NCBI GenBank assembly: GCA_023424095.1
Contig: JAFAEG010000140.1
Coordinates: 1-33,303 of the forward strand
DNA length: 33,303 bases
Direction: 5' to 3'
Source: Pseudomonadota bacterium
GTDB taxonomy: Bacteria; Pseudomonadota; Alphaproteobacteria; Sphingomonadales; Sphingomonadaceae
Part shown: positions 1 to 7,054 of the stretch, piece after piece
Position numbering within the stretch: the first letter of the stretch is position 1
Layout of the letters: each line of letters starts with the position of its first letter
Translations under genes and position numbers: made by a program
Notes under the pieces: model-generated
What the model was told of the DNA's origin: nothing
Seen by the model: the letters and a program-made list of their open reading frames with translations, nothing else
Database searches by the model: none

Positions 1-1
1 G

Positions 2-712
2 AGCTGGACCCCGGCCTTCGCCGGGGTGACGACCGGTTTTGCTCCTGACGCCTTTCTGCACGACCGGCGCCAGGATTTCGCGCCGCAGGGCAGGGCCGAG
101 GCTGCGGTCGAGGCGGTGCCGATCGATCGCGATTATCCACTGGGCGTCGCGCGGGGGCAGGTGGCGGCGACCTATATCGTCGCCGAGGCCGCCGACGGGC
201 TGGTTCTGGTCGACCAGCATGCCGCGCATGAGCGTTTGGTGCTTGAGCGGATGCGCCGCGCGCTGGGCGATGGCGGCGTGGCGCGGCAGGCCTTGCTGCT
301 GCCCGAAGTGGTTGAACTGGACGAAGCCGCCGCCGACTGGCTGGAGGAAAGGTTCGCCGAGCTGGCTGAGCTGGGGCTGGAGCTCGAACGGTTCGGCCCG
401 CGCGCGATCCTGGTGCGGGCGGTCCCGGCTTTGCTGAAGACCGGCTCGGCGCACGGCCTGGTCACCGATCTGGCCGACGAACTCGCCGCCTTCGACACCG
501 CCTTGAGCCTGAAGGAACGGCTCGACCTCGTCGCCTCCACCATGGCCTGCCACGGCTCGGTCCGCGCCGGCCGGCTGCTGTCGGTCGCGGAAATGAACGC
601 CTTGCTGCGCGAGATGGAAGTCACCCCGCATAGCGGGCAATGCAATCACGGCCGCCCGACCTGGGTGAAGCTGGCCCATGGCGACATCGAGAAATTGTTC
701 GGGCGGAAGTAG
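2..712 (+). CDS. mutL: DNA mismatch repair protein MutL, C-terminal part (5' end outside window)
   Basis: The frame is open to the left edge and ends in TAG, giving 236 residues of the C-terminal dimerisation domain of MutL. MutL couples MutS mismatch recognition to strand processing. Visible family motifs are DQHAAHER near residue 70 and a block near the C-terminus with CHGSVRAG, MNALLREME and HSGQCNHGRPTW. The first residues read SWTPAFAGVTTG. They are encoded by a palindromic repeat and should lie in the flexible linker between the ATPase and dimerisation domains. The N-terminal GHKL ATPase domain is outside the window, so I cannot say whether the full gene is intact. The family identity is secure. 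Confidence 0.93.
   Translation, partial: SWTPAFAGVTTGFAPDAFLHDRRQDFAPQGRAEAAVEAVPIDRDYPLGVARGQVAATYIVAEAADGLVLVDQHAAHERLVLERMRRALGDGGVARQALLLPEVVELDEAAADWLEERFAELAELGLELERFGPRAILVRAVPALLKTGSAHGLVTDLADELAAFDTALSLKERLDLVASTMACHGSVRAGRLLSVAEMNALLREMEVTPHSGQCNHGRPTWVKLAHGDIEKLFGRK
9..26. repeat. Short palindromic repeat (REP-like) inside the mutL linker
   Basis: The sequence CCCCGGC-CTTC-GCCGGGG is a perfect 7-bp stem with a 4-nt loop. Flanking TGGACC and TGACGA resemble a repeat found many times in sphingomonad genomes, usually between genes. Here it is in frame with mutL and encodes SWTPAFAGVT. That it is a mobile-type repeat is from memory of the group, not from a copy count in this window. 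Confidence 0.6.
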
Positions 713-744
713 CGCGGCGGGCGGCGTGGCTTTATGCCAGTGAG

Positions 745-837
745 ATGAGCCCTCGCATCCTGCTCGCCGCCTTCGTGGCCATCGCGCTGATCGCCTGGCT
801 GCTGCTGGTCGTGCTCGACGTGTTCGCGCTCTGGTAG
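745..837 (+). CDS. Small single-span membrane peptide (30 residues)
   Basis: An ATG at 745 opens a 30-residue frame that is almost one hydrophobic helix (ILLAAFVAIALIAWLLLVVL) with an Arg near the N-terminus and FALW at the end. That composition favours an inner-membrane microprotein with a cytoplasmic N-terminus. It lies 32 nt after mutL and 32 nt before the next gene, on the same strand, so it may be part of a mutL transcript. No clear Shine-Dalgarno precedes the ATG, and the frame is open further upstream to 640 inside mutL. No family is recognised. It could be chance coding. Confidence 0.4.
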   Translation: MSPRILLAAFVAIALIAWLLLVVLDVFALW

Positions 838-869
838 GGGGCGCGCGAGACGACGCGCCGCTGGAGCTG

Positions 870-1217
870 GTGGCGATCGTCTACCGCCAGGACGAGCTGG
901 CGGTGATCCTGTCGCGGCTTGAGTGGGCGGGCATCTGGGTCTTCCGCCACAGCGAAGCGCAGATCGCGGTCGACGTGCCCATGACGCTCGCTTTGGGCGG
1001 GGTGCGACTTTATGTGCCGCGCGACGAGGCCGAGGAGGCGCGGGCCGTGCTGGCCGAGGGCGCGCTGTGGGAGCGGATCGGCGGCGTGTACGAGAATTCG
1101 CCGTGGCTGGACTGGGTCGTGGCGCTGTTGCTGGTTTTCCTGGCGGCGACTCCGCCGCCGGCGCGCGTCCCGAGTGTCATCGTCGGCGCTCACGTGGCGT
1201 CGCGGCTGGAGGATTAG
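870..1217 (+). CDS. DUF2007-type small protein with C-terminal membrane segment
   Basis: This 115-residue protein begins at GTG. Residues 1-65 follow the DUF2007 pattern: an N-terminal strand, a helix ending in LEWAGIWVF, a segment around AVDVPMTLALGG, then RLYVPRDEAEEARAVLAEG. This pattern belongs to putative signal-transducing or metal-associated proteins of unknown function. A hydrophobic stretch near residue 80 (WVVALLLVFLAA) suggests a membrane anchor. The frame stays open upstream without a good start codon, so the N-terminus is uncertain. Its TAG overlaps the stop codon of the convergent reductoisomerase gene (shared TTAG at 1214-1217). Family call is moderate. Confidence 0.62.
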   Translation: MAIVYRQDELAVILSRLEWAGIWVFRHSEAQIAVDVPMTLALGGVRLYVPRDEAEEARAVLAEGALWERIGGVYENSPWLDWVVALLLVFLAATPPPARVPSVIVGAHVASRLED

Positions 1218-2188
1218 AGCTTCCGCAGCTTCTCGCCGACCGCTTCGATCGGATGCTTCGCGCCCTTCGCGCTCCAGGCGGTCATGCGGGGGTGGTTGCG
1301 GCCGGCTTCGTCGATGAAGGTACGGGTGAAGCGGCCTTCGCGGACCTCGGCCAGGATGCGGCGCATTTCGGCGCGGGTCTCGGCGGTGACGATGCGGGGG
1401 CCACCCTCCATCGCGCCGAAGCGAGCGGTGGTGGAGATCGCGTCGCGCATCCCGGCGATGCCGCGTTCGTAGATGAGATCAGCTAGCAACTTCACCTCGG
1501 TAAGGCATTCGAAATAAGCGACTTCCGGTGAGAAGCCGGCGTCGACCAAAGTCTCGAACCCGGCCTGGATCAGCTCGGGGATCGCGCCCCACAAAACGGC
1601 CTGTTCGTTGAACAGATCGGCTTCGCATTCCTCGGCGAAGCTGGTCGGCAGGATGCCGGCGCGGCCGCTGCCCAAAGCGGCGGCGTAGGACAAAGCGAGG
1701 CCCTCCGCCCCGCCGGACGCGTCCTGCTCGACCGCGAACAGGGCGATCATGCCCTTGCCCTCGGTGTAAAGCTCGCGGAGCGCGGTGCCGGGGCCTTTCG
1801 GCGCGACGAGGAAGATGTCGAGGTCGGCGCGCGGCTCGATCAGCCCGAAGCGGATGGCGAAGCCGTGCGAGAAGCCGATTGCCGCGCCCTGGGGCAGGTT
1901 CGGGGCGAGGTCCTGCGCATAGATCGCGCCCTGTGCCTCGTCGGGGGCCAGCATCATCACCAGATCGGCGTCACGGGCGGCTTCGGCGGGGGTGCGCACG
2001 GCAAAGCCGTCCCCCTCCGCCTGCGGGCGCCGACGGGCGTTCTCGGGAAGGGCGATGACGATGTTTTCGACCCCACTGTCACGCAGGTTCAGCGCCTGGA
2101 CGCGGCCCTGATTGCCGTAGCCAAGGATCGCGACCTTGCGGGCGCGGATCAGTGAGAGATCGGTGTCTTCGTCTCGATAGATACGCAC
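1214..2188 (-). CDS. ilvC: Divergent ketol-acid reductoisomerase (KARI, class I-like)
   Basis: A 324-residue protein of the family that converts acetohydroxy acids to dihydroxy acids with NAD(P)H in branched-chain amino acid synthesis. The N-terminal Rossmann part has GYGNQG near residue 25. The helical C-terminal domain keeps the acidic metal ligands in DLFNEQ and YFECLTEVK and the Ser in ISTTA, and SHGF keeps the catalytic-region His. Several normally constant positions differ: GSQGHAHA is GNQGRVQA, PKGPGH is PKGPGT, AVLCGG is AVLWGA, and NTAEYGD is TTARFGA. The usual C-terminal tail is missing. It sits behind miaA, not beside ilvB/ilvN. Start GTG is preceded by AGGAA. It may be a second copy with a shifted substrate. 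Confidence 0.85.
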   Translation of the reverse strand: MRIYRDEDTDLSLIRARKVAILGYGNQGRVQALNLRDSGVENIVIALPENARRRPQAEGDGFAVRTPAEAARDADLVMMLAPDEAQGAIYAQDLAPNLPQGAAIGFSHGFAIRFGLIEPRADLDIFLVAPKGPGTALRELYTEGKGMIALFAVEQDASGGAEGLALSYAAALGSGRAGILPTSFAEECEADLFNEQAVLWGAIPELIQAGFETLVDAGFSPEVAYFECLTEVKLLADLIYERGIAGMRDAISTTARFGAMEGGPRIVTAETRAEMRRILAEVREGRFTRTFIDEAGRNHPRMTAWSAKGAKHPIEAVGEKLRKL

Positions 2189-2206
2189 GTTCCTGAACCC
2201 GCTTTT

Positions 2207-2280
2207 CCTGAGCCTGTCGAAGGATTGCCCTGCCTCGTGCGGCCCTGGAAGGAAAGGGGCTGGGCTTCGACAAGCTCAGG
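2207..2280. repeat. Inverted repeat element between miaA and the KARI gene
   Basis: The arms CCTGAGCCTGTCGAAG (2207-2222) and CTTCGACAAGCTCAGG (2265-2280) are reverse complements at 15 of 16 positions and enclose 42 nt. The CCTGAGCTTGTCGAAG type of repeat is common between genes in sphingomonads. The right arm covers the miaA stop codon (TGA at 2276-2278). An RNA hairpin here could shape the 3' end of miaA mRNA or reduce readthrough into the KARI gene. Confidence 0.7.
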
Positions 2281-3196
2281 CAAGTCGGAAATGGGCAAGA
2301 GCGTCGGCGCTGGGAATATCCTCCCAGCGCGGCCAATCCTCCGGCGGCTGGCGGCGGAACCAGGTATATTGGCGCTTGGCGTAATTGCGGGTGGCCTGCT
2401 GGCCGGCGGCGAGCGCCTCGGCACGGCTCATGCTGCCGTCGAGCAAAGCGGCGACCTCGCGGACGCCGATGGCGCGCATGACCGGGAGGGCAGGGTCGAG
2501 CCCGCGGGCGAGCAGCGCCGCGACCTCGGCCAATCCGGCATCGCCCAGCATCGCCTCGAAACGCTGGTCGCAGCGGGCATAGAGCCAGTCGCGCGGTGGT
2601 AGCAGCACGAGGGGGTGGAGCCCCACCTGATCGCCGATGCCGCCGACGCGCTCGGCCTGCCAGGCGGTGAGCGGGCGGCCGGTTGAGCGGACCACCTCAA
2701 GCGCGCGGGCGATGCGGGTGGTGTCGGAGGGACGGAGGCGGGCGGCGGCTTCCGGATCCTCGGCGCTCAGCAGCCGGTGCGCCTCCGCCGTGTCGAGGGC
2801 GCGGACGGTGGCGCGGATCGACGGGTCGATCTCGGGCACCGGCGCGATGCCGTCGAGCAACGTGCGGATATAGAGGCCGGTGCCGCCGGCCAGGATCGGC
2901 AGGCGCCCGTTCGCATGCGCCTCGGCGATCGCGGCGCGGGCGTCGGCGGCCCAGTCGGCGGCGGAGCAGGCGGTGGCGCCGTCGCGATAGCCGTAGAGAA
3001 GGTGCGGCGCGCGCGCTTCCTCAACCCGCGAGGGGCGCGCGGAAAGGATGTCGAGGTCGCGATAGACCTGCGCGCTGTCGGCGTTGATGACGACCCCGCC
3101 GGACTCATCCGCCAGCGCCAGGGCAAGCGCCGACTTGCCGCTCGCGGTCGGCCCCGCAATAAGCGCGACCTTCGGTTTGGAGGCGATGTTGTTCAC
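2276..3196 (-). CDS. miaA: tRNA dimethylallyltransferase MiaA
   Basis: The enzyme adds a dimethylallyl group to A37 of tRNAs reading UNN codons. The sequence shows the P-loop GPTASGKS about 12 residues from the chosen start, INADSAQVYRDLDI, AGGTGLYIR, and the C-terminal tRNA-binding signature ATRNYAKRQYTWFRRQ. From the GTG at 3196 the protein is 306 residues, the usual length. A second in-frame GTG at 3226 would add ten residues with no family support. The start overlaps the start of divergent serB, so its promoter must lie inside serB. The stop codon lies within an inverted repeat arm. Identity is secure; only the start is open. Confidence 0.94.
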   Translation of the reverse strand: MNNIASKPKVALIAGPTASGKSALALALADESGGVVINADSAQVYRDLDILSARPSRVEEARAPHLLYGYRDGATACSAADWAADARAAIAEAHANGRLPILAGGTGLYIRTLLDGIAPVPEIDPSIRATVRALDTAEAHRLLSAEDPEAAARLRPSDTTRIARALEVVRSTGRPLTAWQAERVGGIGDQVGLHPLVLLPPRDWLYARCDQRFEAMLGDAGLAEVAALLARGLDPALPVMRAIGVREVAALLDGSMSRAEALAAGQQATRNYAKRQYTWFRRQPPEDWPRWEDIPSADALAHFRLA

Positions 3197-4067
3197 GGCG
3201 ACTTTGATAGCAGAGCAGGCGCTCACGGAAGATCATATTTCCGAGGCCTGCGACGCACTTGCCGTCGCCGGGATTGCGAGCGGTTATCCCGTCTGGCTGG
3301 AGGAAGGCAGCGCCTGTGACCTTCCGGTCGATGGCGACCTCGCGATTGCCCGTCGCGCGCTTGAGCAGTTGGCGGGCGTCGATGTCGTGCTTCAGCCCCG
3401 GCGCGGGAGGGCCAAGGGCTTGCTCGTCGCCGACATGGATTCGACGATGATCACGGTCGAATGCATCGACGAACTGGCCGACTATGCGGGCCTGAAGGCC
3501 GAGGTCGCGGCGATCACCGAGCAGGCGATGCAGGGGGAATTGGATTTCGAGGCGGCATTGAACGCCCGGGTCGCCTTGCTGGCCGGGCTTGACGAGGCAA
3601 TGCTGGAACGCTGCCGGCTGGAGCGGGTGGTCCATACGCCCGGTGCGCGGACGCTCGTGCGCACGATGAAGGCGCGGGGCGCGACCACCATCCTCGTCTC
3701 GGGCGGCTTCACTCATTTCGCCGAGGCGGTCGGGGCCGAACTGGGCTTCGACCGGGTGATCGCCAACCGGCTGGAGGTCGCGGGCGGCAAGCTTCGCGGC
3801 AAGGTGATCCCGCCGATCGTCGGTGCTCAGACCAAGCGGCAGGTGCTGCTCGATGCCTGCCAGGAATTGGACATTCCGGTCGAGGCCGCGCTCGCCGTCG
3901 GCGACGGCGCGAACGACATTCCGATGCTGCAAGCGGCGGGGCTGGGTGTCGCCTATCACGCCAAGCCGGCGGCGCGGGATGCGGCGGACGCGGCGATCGA
4001 TCACAATGATCTGACCGCTCTGCTCTATGCGCAGGGCATTGGCCGGAGCGAATGGGTCGAGGGCTGA
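3186..4067 (+). CDS. serB: Phosphoserine phosphatase SerB
   Basis: A HAD-superfamily enzyme that makes the last step of serine synthesis, phosphoserine to serine. Motif I is ADMDSTMI near residue 82, with nucleophile and acid Asp in DMDST; motif II is LVSGGFTHF; motifs III and IV are the Lys region near the end and VGDGANDIPML. An N-terminal ACT-like segment (ATLIAEQALTEDHISEACDAL) precedes the catalytic domain, as in longer SerB proteins. About 293 residues. GGAGG at 3179-3183 is too close to ATG 3186 but well spaced for TTG 3189, so the true start may be TTG. The 5' end overlaps miaA head to head. Confidence 0.95.
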   Translation: MLFTATLIAEQALTEDHISEACDALAVAGIASGYPVWLEEGSACDLPVDGDLAIARRALEQLAGVDVVLQPRRGRAKGLLVADMDSTMITVECIDELADYAGLKAEVAAITEQAMQGELDFEAALNARVALLAGLDEAMLERCRLERVVHTPGARTLVRTMKARGATTILVSGGFTHFAEAVGAELGFDRVIANRLEVAGGKLRGKVIPPIVGAQTKRQVLLDACQELDIPVEAALAVGDGANDIPMLQAAGLGVAYHAKPAARDAADAAIDHNDLTALLYAQGIGRSEWVEG

Positions 4068-4070
4068 GGT

Positions 4071-4364
4071 TCAGACCGTCAGTGCGGCGAGGGCGAAGCC
4101 CAGAGCGCGCGGGTTCCGCTCGAACGCGATCGTGATGCCGTCCTTGCCAAGTCCGATGACCTCGGCGCGGATCGCGCCGGCATGGGGATGGCGCAGGGTG
4201 ACGATGCTGCCGGGCTCCGGCCGGGCATGGGTTTCCAGGAACGCGCCGCTGGCGGAGACGGTGCGGATCCCGGCCGGCGCCGGGCTGTCGCCCTCGAGGA
4301 TGCACATGTGGCGCGGGCGCTGTGCGCGTGCCGATGGCGGCTGATGCCGTACGTCCTGAGCCAC
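4071..4364 (-). CDS. PilZ-like domain protein
   Basis: A short protein of about 97 residues from GTG 4364 (a TTG at 4385 is possible but sits directly at a terminator hairpin). The pattern TVSASGAFLET, PGSIVTLRH, AEVIGLGKDGITIAFE resembles the beta-barrel core of PilZ domains, which bind cyclic di-GMP in many bacteria. The N-terminal RxxxR and the (D/N)xSxxG binding motif are only partly recognisable (RPRH; SASG), so ligand binding is uncertain. It is convergent with serB, 3 nt away, and lies downstream of the Sel1/SPOR gene on the same strand. Confidence 0.55.
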   Translation of the reverse strand: MAQDVRHQPPSARAQRPRHMCILEGDSPAPAGIRTVSASGAFLETHARPEPGSIVTLRHPHAGAIRAEVIGLGKDGITIAFERNPRALGFALAALTV

Positions 4365-4378
4365 GTCGCGCCCCCGCG

Positions 4379-4421
4379 AAAACAAATCGACCGACGGGCA
4401 CCTTAGCGCCTGCCGGTCGAT
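4379..4421 (-). terminator. Intrinsic terminator after the Sel1/SPOR gene
   Basis: On the minus strand ATCGACCG and CGGTCGAT (complementary to 4414-4421 and 4386-4393) form a perfect 8-bp stem followed by TTTGTTTT. It lies 34 nt past the Sel1/SPOR stop codon and directly in front of the PilZ-like gene. It would end or attenuate transcription between the two genes. The T-run is interrupted by one G. Confidence 0.7.
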
Positions 4422-4454
4422 AAAGGGTTAAGCCTCAGGGCAGGAAGCGATCGG

Positions 4455-5507
4455 TCAATTGACCGGAATGCAATCTCCGCCGGCGGCGCGAACGCTGGTG
4501 CAGACGCGGTTGGCGGCGTCACGGCTGGCAAAGGCGCCGGCGCGGACGCGCACGACATTGCCAGCGCGGGGATAGGCGACGGTCAGGCCGGACAGAGCGC
4601 TGACGCGGCGGCGGATCTGGTTCCAGCCACGGCGCGCATTGGCTTCGTTGCTGAAGGCGCCGAGTTGCACGCGCCAGCTGCCGCCGGTCGCGGCCGGGCG
4701 GGGCGCGGGCGTCGCGGGACGCGGGCGGGGCCGCTCGGCGATCTGCACCGGGCGCGGCCGCGGGTCGACGCGCGGCGGGCGGGCCTGCTCGCCCGGACGG
4801 TCATGTTCGGGCGGATGTTCGTAGCTGACCCCGGGACCATTGGAGCGGGCCGGCGGCGCCTGCTGAACCACAGGCCGTGGCGGCATGGCGCGATCCGGGT
4901 CGATCTCGGCAATCTGGGTGGGCGCGTTGGGCGCCGGAACATTCATTTCGGCCGCCATTTGCTCGCCACGGCGGCGGTCTTCGGTCGAGAGTTGCTGTTC
5001 CATCGCGGCCAGCTGGGTCTGCGCCTGCGGGAAACCCTGGGCGGCGGCCGCGCGCATCATGCCATAAGCGCGCGGCAGATCGCGGCGGACGACGTCGCCG
5101 TTAAACAGAGCGGTGCCGAAAACATATTGGGCGCGCGGATCGCCGCGGCCGGCGGCGGCCTGAAGCCAGGGCATCGCCTCGCGGGCGCGGCCGTTTTGGA
5201 AGAGCAGCAGGCCAAGGCTGGCACCGGCTTGCTCGTGGCGCTGGCGGGCGGCGCGTTCGAACCATTGTTCGGCCAGATTCAGATTCTGCGCGACGCCGCG
5301 GCCGAGCCGATAGGCTTGCGCGAGGTTGAACTGCGCGTCGGCATTGCCCGCGTCGGCGAGCGGCCGCCATTGCTGGACGGCGGCATTGTAATCGCCGGCC
5401 TGCCAGGCGGCGATGCCGGACTGCACATCCTGGGCCGCTGCGGGGGCTGAGAAGGCGAGCAGAGCTGCCGCGCAGATCAGATATTTGCGAGGTTGAATGA
5501 TCGGCAC
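4455..5507 (-). CDS. Sel1-repeat (TPR-like) and SPOR-domain periplasmic protein
   Basis: A 350-residue exported protein. The chosen GTG start at 5507 has GGGAGG about 8 nt upstream and leads into a signal peptide ending near APAAAQD. An ATG 15 codons upstream would overlap a CtrA-like box. Sel1-type repeats follow, for example GNADAQFNLAQAYRLGRGV and GDPRAQYVFGTALFNGD. A Pro/Arg-rich linker leads to a C-terminal SPOR domain (SWRVQLGAFSNEANARRGW to AAGGDCIPVN). SPOR domains bind septal peptidoglycan lacking stem peptides, so a role in cell division or wall remodelling is likely. It is divergent from the parA-like operon, whose third gene has the same TPR-SPOR plan. Confidence 0.87.
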   Translation of the reverse strand: MPIIQPRKYLICAAALLAFSAPAAAQDVQSGIAAWQAGDYNAAVQQWRPLADAGNADAQFNLAQAYRLGRGVAQNLNLAEQWFERAARQRHEQAGASLGLLLFQNGRAREAMPWLQAAAGRGDPRAQYVFGTALFNGDVVRRDLPRAYGMMRAAAAQGFPQAQTQLAAMEQQLSTEDRRRGEQMAAEMNVPAPNAPTQIAEIDPDRAMPPRPVVQQAPPARSNGPGVSYEHPPEHDRPGEQARPPRVDPRPRPVQIAERPRPRPATPAPRPAATGGSWRVQLGAFSNEANARRGWNQIRRRVSALSGLTVAYPRAGNVVRVRAGAFASRDAANRVCTSVRAAGGDCIPVN

Positions 5508-5555
5508 GAAACGCCCTCCCGACAAAAGCAAGCGCAAGGATTTATGCGGCAATGG

Positions 5556-5570
5556 TTAACGCGTTCTTAG
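5556..5570. promoter_or_regulatory. CtrA-like box 1 (TTAA-N7-TTAG)
   Basis: TTAA at 5556-5559 and TTAG at 5567-5570 are separated by exactly 7 nt. Read on the minus strand, toward the Sel1/SPOR gene, the box is CTAA-N7-TTAACCATT, one base from the TTAA-N7-TTAAC consensus of the alphaproteobacterial cell-cycle regulator CtrA and including the extended TTAACCAT half. A GATTC (GANTC class, target of the CcrM methylase) lies at 5575-5579. Confidence 0.6.
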
Positions 5571-5639
5571 CATAGATTCGCGAGCGCCGCAGCGTGGCCG
5601 CGCCAAGTCCGTCGATCGGCAGGATTTGTTTGTCCGGGA

Positions 5640-5654
5640 TTAACCTGATTTTAG
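5640..5654. promoter_or_regulatory. CtrA-like box 2 (TTAA-N7-TTAG)
   Basis: TTAA at 5640-5643 and TTAG at 5651-5654 again have a 7-nt spacer, in the same orientation as box 1 and 84 bp away from it. The box lies 50 bp upstream of the parA-like start codon, where a regulator could act on either divergent gene. The match has one base off the consensus. Confidence 0.5.
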
Positions 5655-5703
5655 GGCCGGACCGCCACATCCCACAGCAGAACCCACGCTGCCGAGGGAT
5701 TAT

Positions 5704-6423
5704 ATGCGCGTTCTGGCACTATCATCGCAGAAGGGCGGATCGGGCAAGACGACCCTGTCCGGCCACCTCGCCGTCCAGGCAGAACGCGCGGGCTGCGGCC
5801 CCGTCTGCCTGATCGATATCGATCCGCAAGGCTCGCTCGCCGATTGGTGGAACGAGCGTGAGGACGAAGCACCCGCTTTCGCCCAGACCACGGTCGCGCG
5901 GTTGCAGGCCGATCTGGAAGTGCTGCGCCAGCAGGGCTTCAAGCTGGCCGTGATCGACACGCCGCCGGCCATCACCATGGCGATCCAGAGCGTGATCCAG
6001 GTGGCCGAACTGGTCGTCATCCCGACCCGCCCAAGCCCGCACGATCTGCGCGCCGTTGGCGCCACCGTCGATATTTGCGAACGCGCGGGCAAGCCTTTGC
6101 TGTTCGTCGTCAACGGCGCGACGCCGAAGGCGAAGATCACCTATGAGGCCGCTGTCGCTTTGTCGCAGCATGGCACGGTCGCGCCGGTCACGCTCCATCA
6201 CCGCACCGATTTCGCCGCCTCGATGATCGATGGCCGAACGGTCATGGAGATCGACCCGAATTGCAAATCGGCCCGCGAGGTCGAGGAGCTTTGGACCTAC
6301 ATCAACGATCGGCTCGAGCGGAACTTCCGCCGCACGATCTTCTCCGCTCCGGGCGGGCTCGCCGCGGCGGCTGCCCAGCGTCCCACCGCCGGTGGCTTCG
6401 GCCGCCGCGTGGTCGGCCAGTGA
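5704..6423 (+). CDS. ParA/MinD-type ATPase (orphan, no ParB beside it)
   Basis: A 239-residue P-loop ATPase with the deviant Walker A motif QKGGSGKTT (residues 9-17, both signature lysines present), LIDIDPQGSLADWW, and VIDTPPA. These ATPases dimerise on ATP, bind DNA or membrane and position cargo such as plasmids, chromosome origins or protein clusters. This copy is not beside parB or the gidA/gidB genes, so it is unlikely to be the main chromosome-segregation ParA. A Gly/Ala/Arg-rich tail follows the ATPase core. Start ATG has GAGGGA upstream. It is first in an operon with an RHH-like protein and a TPR/SPOR protein. Confidence 0.85.
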   Translation: MRVLALSSQKGGSGKTTLSGHLAVQAERAGCGPVCLIDIDPQGSLADWWNEREDEAPAFAQTTVARLQADLEVLRQQGFKLAVIDTPPAITMAIQSVIQVAELVVIPTRPSPHDLRAVGATVDICERAGKPLLFVVNGATPKAKITYEAAVALSQHGTVAPVTLHHRTDFAASMIDGRTVMEIDPNCKSAREVEELWTYINDRLERNFRRTIFSAPGGLAAAAAQRPTAGGFGRRVVGQ

Positions 6424-6431
6424 GGGGGGCG

Positions 6432-7037
6432 ATGATGAACGAAGCACGCCCTTTCGCCTCACTCTCCGGTAGCCTGCTCGCCCGCAAGGGCGGCGCCAAG
6501 CCCGCCATGCGCCCGCGTCCGCTGTCGACGGAATCGATGCTCGACGATCTGGGTTGGGACGACATGGGCGACGCGTTCGACGCGCCGGCCCAGCATGTGC
6601 CCAGCTCGATTTCCGCGCTGACCCCGGCTCCCAAGGCGCCGCGCGAGGATGTCACGCCGGTCCATGTCCAGCAGCGCAGCCTGGCCAGTCATTTCGAGCC
6701 GGAAGACGAAGCCGCCGGTTTCGACGCCGAGCCGGAAGCCGCCTTCCAGGCCGAAGTCGAAGCCGAAGCGGTGAAAGCGCCGCAGCCGGTCGCGATCAAG
6801 GTGAAGTCGCCGGCCAAGCGCCGTCGTGCGCCCGCCGCTGTCGCGGAAGGCAAGAAAGCGGCCTTCACCCTGCGGCTCGATGCGGACCGCCATCTGCGCC
6901 TGCGTCTCGCCAATGCGCTGACCGGCAAATCGTCGCAGCAATTGGTCACGGCCGCGCTCGACGCATTTCTCGAATCGCTTCCCGAAGTCAGCAGCCTGGC
7001 GCGCCAAGTGCCCGCGCGGGCCGGCTCGGGCAATTGA
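6432..7037 (+). CDS. ParA-operon partner with disordered N-terminus and ribbon-helix-helix-like C-terminus
   Basis: About 201 residues, starting 8 nt after the ATPase gene with a G-run ribosome site. Residues 1-130 look disordered: an acidic, Glu/Ala-rich middle (EPEDEAAGFDAEPEAAF) and then a basic patch (KVKSPAKRRR). The C-terminal 55 residues fit a ribbon-helix-helix fold: strand AAFTLRLD, helix ADRHLRLRLANALTG, helix SSQQLVTAALDAFLES. Small RHH proteins such as ParG or omega are DNA-binding partners of plasmid ParA ATPases and use a flexible N-terminus to stimulate the ATPase. I infer the same kind of partner role; no specific family is recognised. Confidence 0.7.
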   Translation: MMNEARPFASLSGSLLARKGGAKPAMRPRPLSTESMLDDLGWDDMGDAFDAPAQHVPSSISALTPAPKAPREDVTPVHVQQRSLASHFEPEDEAAGFDAEPEAAFQAEVEAEAVKAPQPVAIKVKSPAKRRRAPAAVAEGKKAAFTLRLDADRHLRLRLANALTGKSSQQLVTAALDAFLESLPEVSSLARQVPARAGSGN

Positions 7038-7054
7038 ACGGACGGAGTGGGACG

